In this document: in pieces, positions 23,845-32,029 of the stretch
Position numbering within the stretch: position 1 is the first letter of the stretch
How the letters are laid out: each line of letters begins with the position of its first letter
Origin: Acidobacteria bacterium UBA7540
GTDB taxonomy: Bacteria; Acidobacteriota; Terriglobia; UBA7540
Direction of reading: 5' to 3'
Length of the DNA: 39,749 nucleotides
Assembly: GCA_002478145.1 (NCBI GenBank)
Contig: DLMI01000129.1
Coordinates: 68,220-107,968 of the forward strand
Notes under the pieces: generated by a model
What the model was told of the DNA's origin: nothing
Database searches by the model: none
What the model saw: only the letters and a program-made list of their open reading frames with translations
Made by a program: the position numbers and the translations under genes

Positions 23845-26800
23845 CTAGTGGCTACTGGTGGCGGAGGAGCTCACCGTCAGGGTGAAGGCAGCGGTGGCGG
23901 AAGAGACCCCGCTGCCGCTGGCGGTGATGGTGGTGGACCGGCTGCTGACCAGAGAGGCATTGCTGGCGGCCTTCAGACTGATAGTGCCGGAGTTCCCCTT
24001 GCTCGGCTGGGTGTACGTAGCGGTAACGCCGGTGGGCAGGCCGCTGGTCGAGAGCATGACGCTGCCGGTGAAGTTGCTGCGAGTGAGGTTGACGGTAAGG
24101 CTCGCGGCGCCACCCCGAGCGAGCGTGACCGAACTGGGGCTCACGCTGCTGATAGCGATGGTGGGGGTGGTCACCGTCAGGGTGAAGGTGGCGGTGGCGG
24201 AAGAGACCCCGCTGCCGCTGGCGGTGATGGTGGTGGACCGGCTGCTGACCAGAGAGGCATTGCTGGCGGCCTTCAGACTGATGGTGCCGGAGTTCCCCGT
24301 GCTCGGCTGGGTGTACGTAGCGGTAACGCCGGTGGGCAGGCCGCTGGTCGAGAGCGTGACGCTGCCGGTGAAGTTGCTGCGAGTGAGGTTGACGGTAAGG
24401 CTCGCGCTGCTACCCCGAGCGAGCGTGACCGAACTGGGGCTCACGCTGCTGATAGCGATGGTGGGGGTGGTCACCGTCAGGGTGAAGGTGGCGGTGGCAG
24501 AAACCCCGCTCCCACTGGCGGTGATGGTGACGGACTGGTTGCTGACCAGAGCGGCGTTGCTGGCGGCCTTGAGGCTGATGGTGCCGGAGATCCCAGTGCT
24601 CGGCTGGGTGTACGTAGCGGTAACGCCGGTGGGCAGGCTGCTGGTCGAAAGCGTGACGCTGCCGGGGAAGTTGCTGCGAGTGAGGTTAACGGTAAGGCCC
24701 TGCCCGCTGCCCCCCCGAGCAAGCGTGACCGAACCGGGGTTCACGCTGCTGATGGCGATGCTGGAGGGCGGGGTCACCACGCCCGAATTCCAGTTGGTCG
24801 CCAAGTTGTAGGCGTTGACAGTGCCGATTCCGGTGGCGAAGTCCCAGCCGGTGGTTGCGCCATAGGCTTTCGAGTATGAACTGCTGGAGCTGGAGAGCAC
24901 GCCATTCGTGCCCGAAGGCCTGTAGCAATTGTTGGAGCCCGTGCAATTCACGTCCATGTCGCCCTGGGTCACGTCATAGAAAATGCAGGAGCTGGCAACG
25001 CTGTTGCCACTGGTGGAATTGCAGGAGGGGTTGCCACTCGAGCCATACTCGCTGGCGGCGAGTTGGTAGTACACGGGATTCGGGTTGCCCCACTTGGAGC
25101 CTGTCTCCTGGTTCACCAACGCCTGGATGCCGGCCATGATGGGCGAAGAGAACGACGTGCCTCCCGCGCCGGCCCAGCCGCTGGGAGCTCCTGAACAGGA
25201 AGCTCCACCATTGGCGGTGTCAGACCAGCAGAACACGTACCAGTGCCCCCAGACGCCGTTGGCAGCGAACAGCGAGACGTCCGGGATGTCTCGCACGCCG
25301 TCGCTCGGGTTGCCGACGATCGACTGCCACGAAGGCTTGCCGTACCCCTTGCACGTTCCACTGACGACGCCGCTGGTGGACGGGGTTCCGGTCGCGCAAC
25401 CACTCGGGCCGCCGCTGCCGGAGACAACGGTCAGAAGATTCCCGCCGCTGCCGCTGTTGCAAACCCCACTCGAGCCATAGGTTGCGCCATAGCCTTCGTA
25501 GGAAGCAATCAGCGTACTGGCGCAAGAGTCGTTCCACGGAATTTCCGGAATATAAGACAGCGCCGAGCCGTAGGTGGACGTGTTGCTCGTGTTCCAATAA
25601 GAGTTGTTGGTGTTGGCGTACGAGTCGCCGAAGTCCGTCCCGCCCACCGCCACGTTGTAAGGACTGGAGGCAAACCCGCTGACGCCGATGCCGTGAGTTG
25701 CATTCGATTCGTCTGCATCACAACTGGCCGCGCCTTCGTCGCCCGAGGAAACAAAAACAGAGACTCCCTCTGACACGGCTTGCTGATACGCCGAGCTGTA
25801 CGCCGCGTTGGCCGATGCGCCGTTATATGCCTCGCACTCGCCGTAGCTGATGCTTACGATGGCGGGCGGTGTACTGCTTTCGTTGAGGAGGTTCTGGAGG
25901 GCAATCAGACCGCCAAACGTAGTGTTGGTATCACTGCACGACACCAGCTCGATGGCCGCGCTAGGCGCCGCCGCGCTGGCCCATTCCGCATCCAGGATCG
26001 CTTCCCCATCGTCGCCGTTAACGCCAGGATTGCTACAGTTGTTGGTGCCACTGCCAGGCGCCGGGTGGACTTGCGTAAAGGAGCCCGCGGTATAGCCTGA
26101 AAGGCCGAACGCTGAACGGAAGGTGGTCCAGTCCGAAGTGCTGTAAACGTTGGTATCTTCGATCACTACGATGGTCTGGCCCTGGCCCGAATAACCTGCG
26201 CCAAAAAGCGGATTCAAATTGTAAATGGTGGCCAGGTCCGCGGGCACGACCACCTGATAGGCGTAGCCACCGGAAGTAACGGTGTAATTGGGCCGGAGCT
26301 TGTTCATCAGGTGGGGCCTGAAGTCGTGCAGGGAGACGACGCCCACCACGGCCGGCGCGAGCGCGGCTGGAATCTGCGGGTCGCTCATATTGGCCATGTG
26401 CTTCACGCCTCTTACCTCAAGGTCATGAATCTCAGTCCTGAAGGCCTCGCGCACCTGGCCTGCGGAGCCGGAAAAATCAATCAACATGCCGCTGGGATAG
26501 ACCACGTTGACCTGAAAGCCGTGCGACTGGAGCCAAGAGGTGATCGTGTTAAGGTCGTCCTGCGCTAAACCGAACTTCTCTCCGAATTCCTGCGCGCTGA
26601 GCCATCGGTGGAAGTTCGGCGAGGCAGGGTCGTGGAGTTGATCGATGAATTCCTTGAGCGCCTGCTCCTGCTCGGGAGGGCGCTGCAACTGGAGCAGCAC
26701 ATGCTCGATTTGGAAGTCGTCAGCCACCGCGCCACGATCGTTCATCGCGTTCGCTTCGGGACGCGTGTTCCCCTTGAGCGTGACCAGCTTACTTTCGTCA

Positions 26801-26934
26801 ATCTGCTGCGTGATGAGAGCACGCGTCCGCTGCCCGGCATTAACAGCAGCTTCTATATAGGAGGCAAAACTAAAGCTGGCAACAAATGCCAGCACAGCGA
26901 CGGAGAAGGAGGCGAAACCGACTTTTCGAAACAC
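23845..26934 (-). CDS. Secreted S53 (sedolisin/kumamolisin) protease with three C-terminal repeats
   Basis: Serine-carboxyl protease active at acid pH. A signal peptide (about 1-29) is followed by a pro-domain (about 70-215; ends near the VVSLHDFRPH phrase). The catalytic domain has E311 and D315 in GDDGEAILDAEWA, SSGDEG for the oxyanion aspartate, and S594 in AGGTSFSSPIMAG. The calcium site near YDVTQG and ATGWDFATGIG is present. The last about 300 residues are three near-identical 100-residue Ig-like repeats (ISSVSPSSVTLARG...). The start is GTG, with AAGGAG 5-6 nt upstream. A long open frame on the opposite strand is a shadow of the repeats. Confidence 0.95.
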   Translation of the reverse strand: MFRKVGFASFSVAVLAFVASFSFASYIEAAVNAGQRTRALITQQIDESKLVTLKGNTRPEANAMNDRGAVADDFQIEHVLLQLQRPPEQEQALKEFIDQLHDPASPNFHRWLSAQEFGEKFGLAQDDLNTITSWLQSHGFQVNVVYPSGMLIDFSGSAGQVREAFRTEIHDLEVRGVKHMANMSDPQIPAALAPAVVGVVSLHDFRPHLMNKLRPNYTVTSGGYAYQVVVPADLATIYNLNPLFGAGYSGQGQTIVVIEDTNVYSTSDWTTFRSAFGLSGYTAGSFTQVHPAPGSGTNNCSNPGVNGDDGEAILDAEWASAAAPSAAIELVSCSDTNTTFGGLIALQNLLNESSTPPAIVSISYGECEAYNGASANAAYSSAYQQAVSEGVSVFVSSGDEGAASCDADESNATHGIGVSGFASSPYNVAVGGTDFGDSYANTNNSYWNTSNTSTYGSALSYIPEIPWNDSCASTLIASYEGYGATYGSSGVCNSGSGGNLLTVVSGSGGPSGCATGTPSTSGVVSGTCKGYGKPSWQSIVGNPSDGVRDIPDVSLFAANGVWGHWYVFCWSDTANGGASCSGAPSGWAGAGGTSFSSPIMAGIQALVNQETGSKWGNPNPVYYQLAASEYGSSGNPSCNSTSGNSVASSCIFYDVTQGDMDVNCTGSNNCYRPSGTNGVLSSSSSSYSKAYGATTGWDFATGIGTVNAYNLATNWNSGVVTPPSSIAISSVNPGSVTLARGGSGQGLTVNLTRSNFPGSVTLSTSSLPTGVTATYTQPSTGISGTISLKAASNAALVSNQSVTITASGSGVSATATFTLTVTTPTIAISSVSPSSVTLARGSSASLTVNLTRSNFTGSVTLSTSGLPTGVTATYTQPSTGNSGTISLKAASNASLVSSRSTTITASGSGVSSATATFTLTVTTPTIAISSVSPSSVTLARGGAASLTVNLTRSNFTGSVMLSTSGLPTGVTATYTQPSKGNSGTISLKAASNASLVSSRSTTITASGSGVSSATAAFTLTVSSSATSSH
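23871..24770 (-). repeat. Three tandem 300-bp repeats coding for Ig-like domains
   Basis: Units begin at 23871, 24171 and 24471 on the plus strand, each starting TCACCGTCAGGGTGAAG, so the first two are exactly 300 bp. Units one and two differ at only a handful of positions, and the third is more diverged. Each unit equals one 100-residue domain. Such identity implies recent duplication or gene conversion. Confidence 0.9.
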
Positions 26935-26998
26935 GGGGGCTCCTTAAACCAAACCTTGACTATTGTCTACCATTGAATGCGCATAGCTGGTTGTCAGT

Positions 26999-27067
26999 GC
27001 ACCAAAAGCGCTGCACCGCCCTATCGTTCCAATGGTCTTAACAATAACTCCAATCACGTGACACGTC
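26999..27067 (-). repeat. Duplicated leader block, copy 1 (upstream of the first S53 gene)
   Basis: About 69 bp matching 30132-30200 at most positions. Shared stretches are GCACCAAAAGC, GTTCCAATGG and CCAATCACGTGACA. It contains the 8-bp palindrome TCACGTGA at 27054-27061. In the other copy a good -35/-10 pair straddles this palindrome, while here the -35 is weak. Confidence 0.8.
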
Positions 27068-27335
27068 TTATAGTTTGGAGGTACTGGTACGAAAGTGCCT
27101 GCTAGATTTTGCGTGGCCGGAGGCTGCCTGCGCAGCGACGCAGAATGCAGAAGTGGGAAAGGGCAGGTTCACTGGCGGGCGAACAGCACGTGATTGTGAG
27201 TCGCTAGTGTCATGAGTCAGAAGTTAGCTGACAAAGTCTCCCCCTTTCGGGTGGTCGTTCCACAGCCCCGGCAGGGGTCCCGCAAGGTGGGATTGAGTAG
27301 AGGACCATCACCGCCGGGCTGTTGAACATGCTCGG

Positions 27336-27370
27336 CACAAAAGAAAGGCCCGGACCAAATGATCCGGGCC
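27336..27370 (-). terminator. Rho-independent terminator after the second S53 gene
   Basis: A perfect stem GGCCCGGA/TCCGGGCC (arms 27363-27370 and 27347-27354) has an 8-nt loop and is followed on the minus strand by TTTCTTTTGT. It lies 50 bp after the protease stop. Confidence 0.9.
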
Positions 27371-27419
27371 AATCATTGCTCAAGTTTACCGGAGTGAGCA
27401 CCGAAACATTACAATGTCA

Positions 27420-29714
27420 CTATCTCTCGATGGTGAGAGAGACCTTCGTCGTATTCGTTTTGCCTCCGCCCTTGCCGGTTATGGTGATGGTGTAGGTTCC
27501 AGTGGTTCGCGAGCCCGTCTTGACCGTCATAGTCGATGTGCCTGAGCCCGGCGCGGCGATGGATGTGGGACTGAAGCTCACGGTCACGCCTGAGGGCTGG
27601 CCAGTCGCAGACAAGGCAATAGCCGAGTTGAAGCCGTTCAGCGCCGCCGTGGTGATCGTGGAGGTGCCCGAGCTGCCCCTGACCACGGTAATCGCGGTGG
27701 GCGACGCAGTGATGGTGAAGTTAGCACTCGCGGGGGCGGTTACCGTCAGAGTGACAGTGGACGTGTGCGTAACGCCTCCGCCCGTGCCTGTAACGGTGAT
27801 CGGGTACGTGCCGGTCGCGGTGGTCGAGGCCACGGTCATGGTCATGGTTGAGGTCCCAGAGCCCGGCGCGGGGATGGGCGTGGTACTGAAGCTCACGGTC
27901 ACGCCTGACGGTTGGCCAGTCGCAGACAAGGCAACAGCCGCGTCAAAGCCGTTCAAGACGGCGGTAGTGATCGTCGAGGTGCCATTGCTACCCCGTACCA
28001 CTGAGACTGAAGTGGGTGAGGCAGAAATGGTGAAGTTAGGAGCCGAGGACGTTCCGGCAAGGGCGTTGATCAGGCCAGACCCATTCGGACTGCCCCAGCC
28101 GGTGTCCAAATCGTAGCCGGTTACTGCCGGATAGCCGTTGCTGCCGCTGGTGATGTCGTGGAAATCGGCAGCATAGCCTGACCCCAGACCCAGCGGATAA
28201 ATGGTCGGATTAATGAAGCCGAGCAGCGCATTGCCGTTGAGAAGCGCCTGTTGATTGACCAGAGCCATGTAGCCGGCCCACATGGGCGCTGCAAAACTGG
28301 TCCCGCCATATTCGTTTGCCGTGCAGGTGGTTTGGTCGGCACAGACGTAAAAGGTAAAATTCGCGTTTGCCGAGACGTCTGGGCCGTTCCGATAGACCGT
28401 GGACCCCTTGTTGCTCGAGTTGATCACGCCCGAGAGCTGTTGCCAGGTGGGAATCGCAATGTTGTCCGGGGAAATCCCGCCGCCCCCGTCGACCCAACCG
28501 CTTTCCGAACTCCAGGGGCCGCCCGCGCTACTGGTCGTTAAATCCGTGCCGCCGACCGCAGTGACATTGGCATCCTCCGCCGGGTAAGGGTAATTGCCCT
28601 TCGTCCACTTGTCACTGTCACCGGCCGCCACAAAGAAGCTCTGGCCCTGTGCCGCCATCTTCTTGTAGTACGGGTCGTCAGTGCTGGGGTCCGCCGGGCT
28701 CCAGCCCCACGAACAGCTCAATTGCGCAGGCAACGGAGTGTGCGTAGTCATGGCACTGAGAATGGCGGAATCTGTGGACCCCACGTACACATACAGTGTG
28801 GTTATGCCCGGGGCCATGCCGAGCGCCTGAGTTATGTCGAGGATCTGTTCAGTATCATCACAGCTTGGATAGGTGCAGCTCAAGCTGGTTCCATCCGTGG
28901 AAATGCCAGTGACAGCGGCAGTTCTCGTTTGACCAGCGTTCGTGTAGTAAGTGTTCAAGTCGGATATATCATATCCGTAGTACTCCAGCAACCCGATGTT
29001 CTGGCCGGCGCCGGTAAGAGCCGTCCCCTCGTAGTAGGCTGCCCTCATGTCGCTGCCTAAAAAAGAGCTCGAAGGGCCGGAGCCCGTAGTGGCATTGGAC
29101 TTCACAGTCAGATTTCTATGCTTGTAGAGGGGATGCGGGATCGAATAGTTGTCCAAACCCGAGATATGCCACAGCGGGAAGGGCAGGTACACCATGGGCT
29201 CCCGGTCCGGAGCATAGAAGGTGCGGTTTTCCGTGGGGTGCTGGTAGACACCCATGCTCACATTAAAGGCTGCCTCGATGCTCGTCACCGAGCCCTCGAG
29301 CTGCACGTCCATACCATCGCGGGAGCCGCCCACCACCTTGAAGCCGTTCGATGTGGCGTAATCAATCACGGCGTAATAATCTTCCTGGGTGGGACCAAAC
29401 CGCGCGGTAAACTCTGGCACCGTGAGGAAGTGGCGGTAGGAGGGGCTGGAAGGATCGTAGACCTCTTGCAAGAATTTTTCCAACCCTGCCGGATCGCGCA
29501 GCGGCAGAACAATGTCGATGCGCAAGGTCTGAGTTTCGGGCAGCCGGTTCAAGAACGCCGCCTGACCGCTGATTACTTCTTGACGCACATGGCGCGTCAG
29601 CAGGGACTGTGCCTGCGCCTTGGCTCCCATGACGAAGAGGAGCATGGCCGAACACAGCACCACATACAGTCCTCGTAGGACTGCCACTCCATAGCCTTTT
29701 CCTGGTTGGTTCAT
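27420..29714 (-). CDS. Secreted S53 (sedolisin-type) protease with two C-terminal repeats
   Basis: Second serine-carboxyl protease, not closely alike to the first outside motifs. I start at the ATG at 29714, which has AAAGGAG 7 nt upstream; an ATG 24 codons earlier lacks a site. The signal peptide ends near AKAQAQS. The pro-domain has YDPSSPSYRHFLTVPEFTARFG. The catalytic residues are E289 and D293 in DDTEQILDITQAL, D in VAAGDSD, and S473 in YGGTSFAAPMWAG. YDLDTGWGSPNG holds the calcium-site region. Two Ig-like repeats of about 95 residues (ITASPTAITVVRG...) close the protein. It is followed by a terminator. Likely role: digestion of external protein. Confidence 0.95.
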   Translation of the reverse strand: MNQPGKGYGVAVLRGLYVVLCSAMLLFVMGAKAQAQSLLTRHVRQEVISGQAAFLNRLPETQTLRIDIVLPLRDPAGLEKFLQEVYDPSSPSYRHFLTVPEFTARFGPTQEDYYAVIDYATSNGFKVVGGSRDGMDVQLEGSVTSIEAAFNVSMGVYQHPTENRTFYAPDREPMVYLPFPLWHISGLDNYSIPHPLYKHRNLTVKSNATTGSGPSSSFLGSDMRAAYYEGTALTGAGQNIGLLEYYGYDISDLNTYYTNAGQTRTAAVTGISTDGTSLSCTYPSCDDTEQILDITQALGMAPGITTLYVYVGSTDSAILSAMTTHTPLPAQLSCSWGWSPADPSTDDPYYKKMAAQGQSFFVAAGDSDKWTKGNYPYPAEDANVTAVGGTDLTTSSAGGPWSSESGWVDGGGGISPDNIAIPTWQQLSGVINSSNKGSTVYRNGPDVSANANFTFYVCADQTTCTANEYGGTSFAAPMWAGYMALVNQQALLNGNALLGFINPTIYPLGLGSGYAADFHDITSGSNGYPAVTGYDLDTGWGSPNGSGLINALAGTSSAPNFTISASPTSVSVVRGSNGTSTITTAVLNGFDAAVALSATGQPSGVTVSFSTTPIPAPGSGTSTMTMTVASTTATGTYPITVTGTGGGVTHTSTVTLTVTAPASANFTITASPTAITVVRGSSGTSTITTAALNGFNSAIALSATGQPSGVTVSFSPTSIAAPGSGTSTMTVKTGSRTTGTYTITITGKGGGKTNTTKVSLTIER

Positions 29715-29769
29715 CAGTTGGCTCCTTTGGCTCTCGAGAGCGCGGAATCTCTCCTTTTGGGAGACAGAG

Positions 29770-30066
29770 CTATAATAGTATTCCATTTGAATTGTGTGGC
29801 CAATAACCAGTCTTTTCCGTCAACCTGCTTCTGTGAACTGGGATTACCGTTCTCATTTTCCGCCCTAAGGGCAAGCTACACCCGACCGCCTCAGAACGCA
29901 ATAGTACTTCCGTGTTTGCAGTGCGAGGTGCCTCAGCGATCACGGAAGGGGTCAGTGTTACCTCTCTTGTACCAACACCAGCCTCTACATCGGAAGCAAA
30001 ATTGACGCTGAAAACAAATGCCAGCACGCTGACAGAGAAGGAGGCGAATCCAAATCTTCGAAACAT
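29770..30066 (-). pseudogene. Truncated paralogue of the first S53 gene (signal-peptide end only)
   Basis: The first 30 residues (MFRRFGFASFSVSVLAFVFS...) match the signal peptide of the large S53 protease (MFRKVGFASFSVAVLAFVAS...), including the AAGGAGCCCCC ribosome site. After about residue 30 the sequence is unrelated to the protease, and the frame ends at 98 residues. The upstream leader is duplicated too. It is most simply the 5' remnant of a deleted protease gene, which still has a promoter and start and may make a short secreted peptide. Confidence 0.7.
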
Positions 30067-30131
30067 GGGGGCTCCTTATGCCCACCCTCGACTCTTGCCT
30101 CCACATCGTATGCAATTAGCAACTTGTCTGT

Positions 30132-30200
30132 GCACCAAAAGCACTCCAATGCCCTGTCGTTCCAATGGCCTTAATATAAAGTCCAATCACGTGACAGGTC
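30132..30200 (-). repeat. Duplicated leader block, copy 2 (upstream of the truncated paralogue)
   Basis: Partner of 26999-27067. It contains the same TCACGTGA palindrome (30187-30194). The duplication continues through the ribosome site and the first 30 codons, so promoter, leader and signal peptide were copied as one piece of roughly 230 bp. Confidence 0.8.
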
Positions 30201-30202
30201 AA
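30173..30202 (-). promoter_or_regulatory. Promoter of the truncated S53 paralogue
   Basis: TTGACC (30202-30197) and TATATT (30178-30173) are 18 nt apart on the minus strand, and the palindrome TCACGTGA lies within the spacer. A regulator bound there would block RNA polymerase. The corresponding site before the intact protease keeps the palindrome but has a weaker -35. Confidence 0.5.
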
Positions 30203-30386
30203 GCAAAAGAAGTGGGGCACAAGAAGTGGGGCAGCTTGATTTTTTTCATTCAACCGGGTCAAAGAGCGAGAATAGGGTGCCCAACATGCCCAGTGGCGCT
30301 ACACTACGACTGTCAAACCTCTCCTGCTAAAAGGTTTACCGTACGGTCCGGGGGGTCAAGATAAATCTTAGTGCGGATCCTGAATC

Positions 30387-30689
30387 TTGAATTCTGCTCA
30401 TCCCCATCCTGCACTTTGCCGCTTGACATACGGCTGGATTTACGATAGGCTATTCGAGTTGACCTATGGTAAACACGCCGAAAGAGCGCGCGAAGAGGGT
30501 TCGGACTCGGCCTGCCGGTGGCGGAAGATGGGCAGAGAAGGCGAAAAGATACTATTTAGACGGAACGAACCGAAGGTTCTACTGAAAACAAAGGGGTTAG
30601 CGTCTTTTGGGCTTCAAAACGAACTACATTTCCAGGGCAAAAAACGTCAATCAAAGCGAAGAATACGGCCAAAAATCGACGCTCTGTGA
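30387..30689 (+). pseudogene. Doubtful 100-codon frame, possible gene remnant
   Basis: The opening (LTYGWIYDRLFELTYGKHAERAREEG) reads like the N-terminus of a class I methyltransferase, but the rest is basic and without pattern. No ribosome site is visible. It may be the decayed start of a lost gene or chance. Confidence 0.2.
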
Positions 30690-30699
30690 GGCACTGAAT

Positions 30700-30779
30700 G
30701 AAACTGGAAATTGGAAAATAGAAACTGGAAAACAAGGCCGCCAGTTTCCATTTTCCAATTCCCAGTTTCCAATTCCCTC
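30700..30779. repeat. Inverted array of GAAACTGGAAATTGG-type units
   Basis: The left arm (30700-30730) has GAAACTGGAAATTGGAAA and GAAACTGGAAAAC. The right arm (30742-30779) has the complements CCAGTTTCCATTTTCC and CCAGTTTCCAATTCCC. They fold around an 11-nt GC-rich centre. It is the same kind of structure as the arrays at 5421, 7751, 34501 and 36713, with another word. Confidence 0.85.
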
Positions 30780-30938
30780 CCGGTACAAGCTGCTGGGGCC
30801 TTTTCTTATTTGAAAATCCAGATAGAATAAAGAGGATAGCGTGGGAGTGTTAGTGATTTCCGTGCCACCGCTTGTTGCGGCAGCGACTTCCTGCTCTGCC
30901 GTTGCAGGGGAAGTGTGGCGTTCACGTGGAGGACTTTG

Positions 30939-32003
30939 ATGCAACCGTCGGATGTAGGCTCGAACACCGCGAACCTAACCGAGCTTTTCTGTGGACCGGA
31001 CCACCCGCCGGCACAGACCCTGGAAGAGCGCGCGCGGCGAGAAGACCCTGCGCTGTTAAAGACCCTGCTTGAACAAATGCTTCTGATTCGCCGCTTCGAG
31101 GAAAAGGCGGCGGAACTCTACACGTTGGGAAAGATTGGCGGATTCTGCCACTTGTACATCGGCCAGGAGGCGGTGGGGGTGGGAGCAATTTCGACGCTCG
31201 AACCTGATGACTACATCCTGACGTCCTACCGCGAGCACGGGCACGCCCTGGTGAGGGGAATGGACCCGGGCGAGGTGATGGCGGAGTTGTGTGGGAAGCA
31301 GAGTGGCGTCTCGAAGGGTAAAGGCGGATCGATGCACCTTTTTGACAAACGCCGGCGCTTCCTGGGGGGACATGCCATCGTTGGAGGCCAGATCCCGCTT
31401 GCGGTTGGAGCTGCTTTTGCCTCCAAGTACCTTAAACAGTCGCGCGTCACGCTTGCTTTTTTCGGCGAGGCGGCAGTCAATATCGGATCGTTCCACGAGT
31501 CGCTGAACTTGGCGGCGCTGTGGAAGCTGCCGGTGGTGTTCATCTGTGAGAACAACCGCTTCGGGATGGGCACGCCGGTCGAGCGCGCTTCATCTCTCTA
31601 CGACCTTTCGCAGAAAGCCTGTGCGTACAACATGGCGCGCACCTGGGTGGACGGGATGGACGTTCTGGCGGTTCGAGAAGTGCTCAAAGAGGCCGTCGAG
31701 CGAGCCCGGAAGGCGAGCGCCCCCACCCTCATCGAAGCCCGCACTTATCGCTTCATGGGCCATTCGATGTCAGATCCCGCCCACGGCCACTACCGCACCA
31801 AATCGGAAGTCGAAGAGCAGCGTCACCACGACCCCATCAAGAATCTGACAGCCGCTCTTGAAACGATCGCCCTAATCGACTCTGAGTTTCTGGAAGAGCT
31901 GGATCAGAAGATCCGCGATATCGTGGAGGAAGCCGTAGCCTTCGCCGAACGCAGCCCGGAGCCAGAACCGCAGGAGCTTTATACCGACGTTTACGTGGGC
32001 TGA
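30939..32003 (+). CDS. pdhA: 2-oxoacid (pyruvate) dehydrogenase E1 component, alpha subunit
   Basis: Thiamine-diphosphate subunit of the E1 heterotetramer, which decarboxylates pyruvate or a branched-chain 2-oxoacid. Family blocks are LLEQMLLIRRFEEKAAELYTLGKIGGF, YREHGHALVRGMDPGEVMAEL, KGGSMHLFD, ARTYRFMGHSMSDPAHGHYR. The diphosphate motif, normally GDG...NN, reads G176-E177-A178...ENN, a notable change at the Mg-binding position. I start at the ATG at 30939 with GGAGG 6 nt upstream (354 residues); an ATG 8 codons earlier has no site. It is followed 26 bp later by the beta subunit. The family pattern favours pyruvate, but branched-chain substrates cannot be excluded. Confidence 0.92.
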   Translation: MQPSDVGSNTANLTELFCGPDHPPAQTLEERARREDPALLKTLLEQMLLIRRFEEKAAELYTLGKIGGFCHLYIGQEAVGVGAISTLEPDDYILTSYREHGHALVRGMDPGEVMAELCGKQSGVSKGKGGSMHLFDKRRRFLGGHAIVGGQIPLAVGAAFASKYLKQSRVTLAFFGEAAVNIGSFHESLNLAALWKLPVVFICENNRFGMGTPVERASSLYDLSQKACAYNMARTWVDGMDVLAVREVLKEAVERARKASAPTLIEARTYRFMGHSMSDPAHGHYRTKSEVEEQRHHDPIKNLTAALETIALIDSEFLEELDQKIRDIVEEAVAFAERSPEPEPQELYTDVYVG

Positions 32004-32029
32004 AGCGGCCGGATTGTGAGGGGTTTTCT

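Larger units (their letters stand above)
26935..27419. other. Gap between the two S53 genes; regulatory DNA, no gene seen
   Basis: Going leftwards from the first protease start, the gap holds a ribosome site and a leader (26935-26998), a block duplicated upstream of the truncated paralogue (26999-27067), and about 270 bp without recognisable content. It ends with the terminator of the second protease at 27336-27370. Short open frames here show no coding character. Confidence 0.6.
30067..30938. other. 872-bp gap before the oxoacid dehydrogenase operon
   Basis: It holds the duplicated protease leader (30132-30200) and its promoter, then about 500 bp with only a doubtful 100-codon frame on the plus strand, an inverted GAAACTGGAAATTGG array (30700-30779), and the leader of the dehydrogenase operon. 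A TTGACA-17-TAGGCT promoter match on the plus strand at 30423-30451 has no clear gene after it. Confidence 0.6.

Noticed and set aside
23858..24811. Long open frames (317 and 440 codons) on the plus strand across the S53 repeats
   Set aside because: They lie opposite the real Ig-like repeats, have highly skewed Val/Ala/Gly composition, and repeat with the same 300-bp period. They are antisense shadows.
27210..27401. 63-codon minus-strand frame in the gap between the S53 genes
   Set aside because: There is no ribosome site and no coding pattern, and it overlaps the terminator.
30423..30451. TTGACA-17-TAGGCT promoter match on the plus strand
   Set aside because: It has no convincing gene or structured RNA downstream and overlaps a doubtful frame, so it is only mentioned within the gap description.
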